This document shows, piece by piece, positions 5,047 to 7,902 of a stretch of DNA of 7,902 bases. The notes under the pieces were generated by a model. It was given only the letters and a program-made list of their open reading frames with translations, was not told the DNA's origin and ran no database searches. The position numbers were made by a program, and so were the translations under genes. How positions within the stretch are numbered: position 1 is the first letter of the stretch; each line of letters opens with the position of its first letter. This stretch comes from a bacterium UBP1_UBA4771 (GTDB lineage: Bacteria; Krumholzibacteriota; Krumholzibacteriia; Krumholzibacteriales; Krumholzibacteriaceae): contig DHHN01000040.1 of NCBI GenBank assembly GCA_002403295.1, forward strand, positions 272-8,173, read 5' to 3'.

Positions 5047-6468
5047 ATGATGGCCAAACGGATGCTCGAGAGCGCATCGTTCAAGGACCTCTACCGGTTC
5101 ATGCTCGAGAACCGGCTGTCCCGCAAGGTGCTCTTCGCGATTTTCGCCAAGAGGCTCCACCGCGAGCTCGTGGAGGAAAACGCCGAGGGTCGGCCGCGAG
5201 GGGTTCAGGAGCTCAAGCTCGCGTACACGATGGCGCTTCTCCACGGATTCGACCGCGCGCTGACGCGCGGCCATGTATCGAGACGCGTGACCGAACGCCT
5301 CCTCGATACCGTTCTCGACAATATCATCGCGAGGGAGGAAACGCGGGGAAGATCCGGCAACGGACACCCCCTCATGCTCGTCGTGAGCCCCACCGGCCGC
5401 TGCAACCTCCGCTGCCCGGGATGCTACGCGTCGGGCGGGACCGAGCCGTCCGGCGGCCTCCGCTTCGAGACGTTCGACCGGATCGTGTCCGAGAAGCGCG
5501 CCCTCTGGGATTCGCATCTCAGCATCGTCTCGGGCGGCGAGCCGTTGATGTGGCGCGACGGCGGACGAGGCCTGCTCGATCTCGCCGAACGGCATCCGAC
5601 GGAGTTCTTCATGGTCTATACGAACGGTCTGCTCATCGGCGAGGACGAAGCGAAGCGGATGAGCGAACTCGGGAACGTATCGCCCGCCGTCTCCCTCGAG
5701 GGCTTCGAGGAAGAGACCGACGCGCGCCGCGGGCGCGGCGTGTTCGAGAGCGTGCTCGCGGTCTTCGAGCGCCTGCGGCGGTTCGGCATCCCGTTCGGCG
5801 TCTCGGTCACGCCGACGAGCAGGAACTGGGACGTTCTCACGAGCGACCGCTTCATCGATTTCTGTTTCGACGAGCAGGGCGCCGTCTACGGCTGGTCCTT
5901 TCAATACATGCCGATCGGCCGCGATCCCGATCTCGAGCTCATGGTGACGCCCGAGCAGCGCTTCGAGATGCTCCGGCGGACGCACCGCATGGTGCGCGAG
6001 AAGAAGGTCTTCTTAGCCGACTTCTGGAACAGCGGCGCCGCGAGCTACGGCTGCATCAGCGCCGGCCGCGCCGGCGGGCATTTCTACATCGATTGGAACG
6101 GCGACGTCATGCCGTGCGTATTCATCCCCTACGCCGCCGGCAACATATATACCGTATATGAACGCGGCGGCGATCTCGACTCGCTCCTCGAAGCCCCGTT
6201 CTTCCGCGCGATACGGGCCTGGCAGGACGAGTACGGTTTTGCCCGGCCGGCCGGAAGCGTCGGGAACTGGCTCTGCCCCTGCCCGATCCGGGACAATTTC
6301 GAATTCCTGCGTCGAACCGCGCTCGAGACGAACGCCCTGCCGGTAAACGACACGGCCGCGCGCGCGCTCGTCGATCCGGCCCATTGCGCCGGCTTGTCCG
6401 AATACGCCGATCGGTACCGGCGCTTGAGCGAGCAGCTTTGGAAAGAAGAGCTCGCGGGATGCCCTTAG
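5047..6468 (+). CDS. Radical SAM/SPASM-like protein of an uncharacterised conserved family
   Basis: The protein has 473 residues. Residues 1-110 are a mostly helical N-terminal region. The radical SAM core begins at LVVSPTGRCNLRCPGCYA, with cluster cysteines C119, C123 and C126. It continues with SIVSGGEPLMWRDG (SAM-binding GGE), FFMVYTNGLLI, and the stretch PAVSLEGFEEETDARRGRGV, typical of a conserved COG0535 family seen in clostridia and other anaerobes. The C-terminal part has DFWNSGAASYGCISAG (C336), FYIDWNGDVMPCVF (C357), WLCPCPIRDN (C410, C412) and C447, a SPASM/twitch-like pattern for auxiliary iron-sulfur clusters. The reaction and substrate of the family are unknown. No short precursor-peptide gene is evident beside it, so a RiPP-maturase role is not supported. 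The first ATG of ATGATG is chosen because it lies 6-10 nt after GGGAGGGAG. It has its own promoter and appears monocistronic. Confidence 0.88.
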   Translation: MMAKRMLESASFKDLYRFMLENRLSRKVLFAIFAKRLHRELVEENAEGRPRGVQELKLAYTMALLHGFDRALTRGHVSRRVTERLLDTVLDNIIAREETRGRSGNGHPLMLVVSPTGRCNLRCPGCYASGGTEPSGGLRFETFDRIVSEKRALWDSHLSIVSGGEPLMWRDGGRGLLDLAERHPTEFFMVYTNGLLIGEDEAKRMSELGNVSPAVSLEGFEEETDARRGRGVFESVLAVFERLRRFGIPFGVSVTPTSRNWDVLTSDRFIDFCFDEQGAVYGWSFQYMPIGRDPDLELMVTPEQRFEMLRRTHRMVREKKVFLADFWNSGAASYGCISAGRAGGHFYIDWNGDVMPCVFIPYAAGNIYTVYERGGDLDSLLEAPFFRAIRAWQDEYGFARPAGSVGNWLCPCPIRDNFEFLRRTALETNALPVNDTAARALVDPAHCAGLSEYADRYRRLSEQLWKEELAGCP

Positions 6469-6496
6469 AGAATTTCGTCCACCCGTAGCCAGGCAG

Positions 6497-6519
6497 AATC
6501 AGATTAATCAGAATAATTC
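6497..6519. repeat. AT-rich direct repeats and palindromes upstream of the candidate sRNA promoter
   Basis: AATCAGA occurs at 6497-6503 and 6506-6512 (period 9). The same stretch contains the perfect palindrome GATTAATC (6502-6509) and GAATAATTC (6511-6519). It abuts the -35 box at 6520, where an UP-element or regulator site would sit. Confidence 0.4.
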
Positions 6520-6547
6520 TTGACTTGTAGCGCATATGGATTATGAT
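6520..6547 (+). promoter_or_regulatory. Near-consensus sigma70 promoter in a convergent intergenic region
   Basis: TTGACT (6520-6525), a 16-nt spacer and TATGAT (6542-6547) each match the consensus at 5/6 positions. Transcription would start near 6554. No protein-coding gene follows on this strand, so the promoter appears to serve the structured RNA described next. Confidence 0.6.
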
Positions 6548-6553
6548 TCTTTT

Positions 6554-6650
6554 GCTTGTTAAAGCAGCCCCAACCTGACGATGGGGGCAAGAAATAGCCG
6601 ACGCCTCTCCGGGCTCCGTGAAGCGGGAGACCCTGTCGGCTATTTTTATT
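6554..6650 (+). ncRNA. Candidate small structured RNA
   Basis: About 97 nt lie between the predicted start of transcription and the end of a U-tract. Three hairpins follow one another. The first is TGCTT/AAGCA with loop GTTA (6553-6566). The second is CCCCA/TGGGG with a 9-nt loop ACCTGACGA (6568-6586). The third is a long terminator stem (6592-6645) with an inner GGGCTCC/GGAGACCC hairpin. It contains no convincing ORF and I recognise no named RNA family. The alternative is that only the terminator is functional and the promoter match is chance, favoured by local AT-richness. Confidence 0.45.
6591..6650. terminator. Bidirectional intrinsic terminator
   Basis: An 11-bp perfect stem, AAATAGCCGAC (6592-6602) with GTCGGCTATTT (6635-6645), is capped by an inner hairpin and followed on the plus strand by TTTTATT. 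It lies between convergent genes and would stop plus-strand transcripts (radical SAM gene or candidate sRNA). On the minus strand the following TTTCTT lets it end the RlmN-like operon as well. Confidence 0.85.
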
Positions 6651-6655
6651 GGATG

Positions 6656-7594
6656 TCAGCGCCCCGCGAAAAGCCGCCGAGACCGCTTCGAGACCTTCTC
6701 GCGAAAAGCCCGAGCGCGCATTCCGCAGTTTGAGCCGACGACGTTTTCGCCCGGCTCTCCGATACTGAGAATTGTCTCGAATCCGGCCTTCCGGAATCTC
6801 TCCGCGGTCCTTTCGCAGGCGGTCTCGTCGGCGGGATCCATCAATCCGACGAGACCCGCCCGGGCGGCGGCGGCGGTGGGATTGATCGGCGTCAGCTTGA
6901 CCGCGAACAGATCGTGCGGGAAGCGATCGGCGAGCCGCGCGGGATCGAGCGGCAGGCCCCGCGCCGGGGCAAAATTGAGAACCGGTTTGCGATCCCCGTT
7001 CGCGAAGAAACGAGCGCCGTAGGCCGCTATCTCGTCAAAGGACCAGACGGGCGCCGGGATGAGCCGTCGGCGCGCCGATTCGCAGGTGGTGTGAATCGAG
7101 AACTGCATCTGAAATCGCCCATCGGGATACAGGGCGTTCTTGATGTGGATCAGTTCGTCGAAGAAACGATCCCGCCCCAGCGGCGCTATCGTGGATATGC
7201 AGGGCATGAGGCCGGGGGCGTCATGCCCGAGCGGGAGCCGCCGAAGGACCTCGAGCACTTCATCGTTGAAAGCCGGATCGCCCATGCGGGCGAACTGGAT
7301 TTTGAACTTCGGAACGGGAACCGCTCCACCGGGGAAACGCCGCCGGACGAGAAAATCGATCTGCTCGAGGATCTCCTCCGCGGAGAGCTTTCCCAGATAC
7401 TCTCCCCCCGCGTCGCATATGGGGCAGGATACCGGACATCCCCTGAGCGTCGACACTATGAGCACCCATTTCCGCTCACGGGGGACGGGTGGTTGCACGG
7501 ATTCCGCGCACTCGACGAGGCAGCCGTCCGCGAGCTCGACGACGAACACGCGTGAGAGATCATCGGTACCTCCGGCGTCGAAAAAGCGCGTCAT
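6656..7594 (-). CDS. RlmN-like radical SAM protein lacking the N-terminal domain and one catalytic cysteine
   Basis: The protein has 312 residues, against roughly 350-390 for RlmN. RlmN-type landmarks appear in order: LADGCLVECAESVQPP (like the DG..ES/V.IP strand), LIVSTLRGCPVSCPICDAGG with cluster cysteines C53, C57 and C60, and QFARMGDPAFNDEVLEVL (RlmN GMGEP..N). Next come QFSIHTTCESARRRLIP (RlmN SLHA..de.R..liP), VKLTPINPT (RlmN NLIP.NP), and the tail SNCGM (RlmN AACGQL) with C290 matching the methyl-carrying C355 of E. coli RlmN. The cysteine seven residues before the cluster motif (RlmN C118) is Ile46, so RlmN/Cfr chemistry cannot run unchanged. The N-terminal helical domain of RlmN is missing. 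The ATG follows GGAGGAT and overlaps the stop of the upstream oxidoreductase as ATGA, indicating translational coupling. It is probably a distinct RlmN-like subfamily; its substrate is unknown. Confidence 0.82.
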   Translation of the reverse strand: MTRFFDAGGTDDLSRVFVVELADGCLVECAESVQPPVPRERKWVLIVSTLRGCPVSCPICDAGGEYLGKLSAEEILEQIDFLVRRRFPGGAVPVPKFKIQFARMGDPAFNDEVLEVLRRLPLGHDAPGLMPCISTIAPLGRDRFFDELIHIKNALYPDGRFQMQFSIHTTCESARRRLIPAPVWSFDEIAAYGARFFANGDRKPVLNFAPARGLPLDPARLADRFPHDLFAVKLTPINPTAAAARAGLVGLMDPADETACERTAERFRKAGFETILSIGEPGENVVGSNCGMRARAFREKVSKRSRRLFAGR

Positions 7595-7902
7595 GCACGA
7601 TCCTCCATGAAAGAAACGGCCTCCGTCGCGGCCCGAATGCCGTCCCCGACGGCCATTCCGACCTGCCCGAGCCCCCCGTGCCGCGCGTCGCCGGCGATAA
7701 AGAGGCCGCGGCGCGATTCATCGCCCGCCGGCGGCGGCCCGTTCCCGGAACCGAGAAGCCCCGCCGCGGTGCTGCGACGTCCCACGGCGACGAGAAGGGC
7801 GTCGGCGGATTGCTCCATCATACCGCGCGCTCCGCCGCGCAATCGAACTGCGGTCGGCAATGTCCGGATGCCCTCGCAAACTGTTTCGAACGAAACCTGT
7901 AC
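7591..7902 (-). CDS. FAD/NAD(P)-dependent oxidoreductase, C-terminal part
   Basis: Only the last 103 residues are in the window; the frame is open to the right edge, so the N-terminus with the first Rossmann motif is not seen. The diagnostic segments are DALLVAVGRRSTAAGLL (the strand after the NAD-binding domain) and GLFIAGDARHGGLGQVGMAV followed by GDGIRAA. This is the FAD-contacting GDA..G...Q.A.GDG..AA motif of the thioredoxin-reductase/GltD superfamily. Such enzymes move electrons from NAD(P)H through FAD to a disulfide, iron-sulfur partner or small molecule. Whether a redox CxxC is present cannot be judged. The stop overlaps the start of the RlmN-like radical SAM gene by 4 bp, so the two are very likely co-expressed. 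It could supply electrons to the radical SAM cluster, but that is inference. Confidence 0.8.
   Translation of the reverse strand, partial: VQVSFETVCEGIRTLPTAVRLRGGARGMMEQSADALLVAVGRRSTAAGLLGSGNGPPPAGDESRRGLFIAGDARHGGLGQVGMAVGDGIRAATEAVSFMEDRA

Noticed and set aside
4552..6161. Long open frames in other frames over the radical SAM gene, on both strands
   Set aside because: Their translations are Arg-rich and non-conserved. The chosen frame has the CxxxCxxC motif, GGE and SPASM-like cysteines plus a good Shine-Dalgarno.
6560..6650. Riboswitch such as a molybdenum-cofactor-type leader (the CTCCGTGAAGCGGGAG stretch looked suggestive)
   Set aside because: No plus-strand gene follows; the next gene is convergent. 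The element ends in a terminator, and I could not match a full aptamer core.
1..7902. CRISPR arrays, tRNA/rRNA genes, insertion sequences or att sites
   Set aside because: No regularly spaced repeats, cloverleaf or T-loop signatures, transposase or integrase motifs, or terminal inverted repeats were found on either strand.

Overview
The window is GC-rich bacterial DNA, densely packed on both strands, with sharply AT-rich, classical sigma70-type promoters in the gaps. A TusA protein, an MvhD/FlpD-type iron-sulfur protein, a MOCOS-like class V aminotransferase and two radical SAM enzymes suggest an anaerobe with sulfur or heterodisulfide-reductase (Hdr)-type metabolism, possibly deltaproteobacterium-like. 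The sequence alone does not fix the taxon. There is no transposase, integrase, tRNA, rRNA or CRISPR array.

Region 1 (1-1062, minus) is an operon: a TusA-family sulfur carrier, then an ArsR-family repressor of the BigR/SqrR type, then an MvhD-like iron-sulfur protein that runs off the left edge. A very good promoter (1137-1165) drives it. Divergent from it (1242-2672, plus) is a PLP-dependent class V aminotransferase resembling the sulfurase domain of molybdenum-cofactor sulfurase. It has its own promoter, a TTG start and a conserved persulfide-type cysteine. The two promoters lie 16 bp apart and are framed by a mirrored 10-bp repeat. Together these genes look like a sulfur-mobilising module: desulfurase, TusA, then an Hdr/Mvh-type redox complex, under a thiol-sensing repressor.

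Region 2 (2756-4838, minus) holds a DUF378 small membrane protein with a strong RBS and its own promoter. After a GC-rich hairpin comes a large GT-C/ArnT-like membrane glycosyltransferase with a C-terminal TPR domain.

Region 3 (5047-6468, plus) is a radical SAM/SPASM-like protein of a widespread, functionally unassigned family. Its upstream gap carries a 16-bp tandem repeat, and an 8-bp palindrome is found there twice.

Region 4 (6469-6655) lies between convergent genes. Rather than just a terminator, it has a near-consensus promoter followed by about 97 nt of hairpin-rich sequence ending in a strong terminator: a candidate small RNA.

Region 5 (6656-7902, minus) contains the C-terminal end of a pyridine-nucleotide/FAD oxidoreductase. 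It is translationally coupled by an ATGA overlap to an RlmN-like radical SAM protein that lacks the N-terminal domain and one of the two catalytic cysteines of true RlmN.
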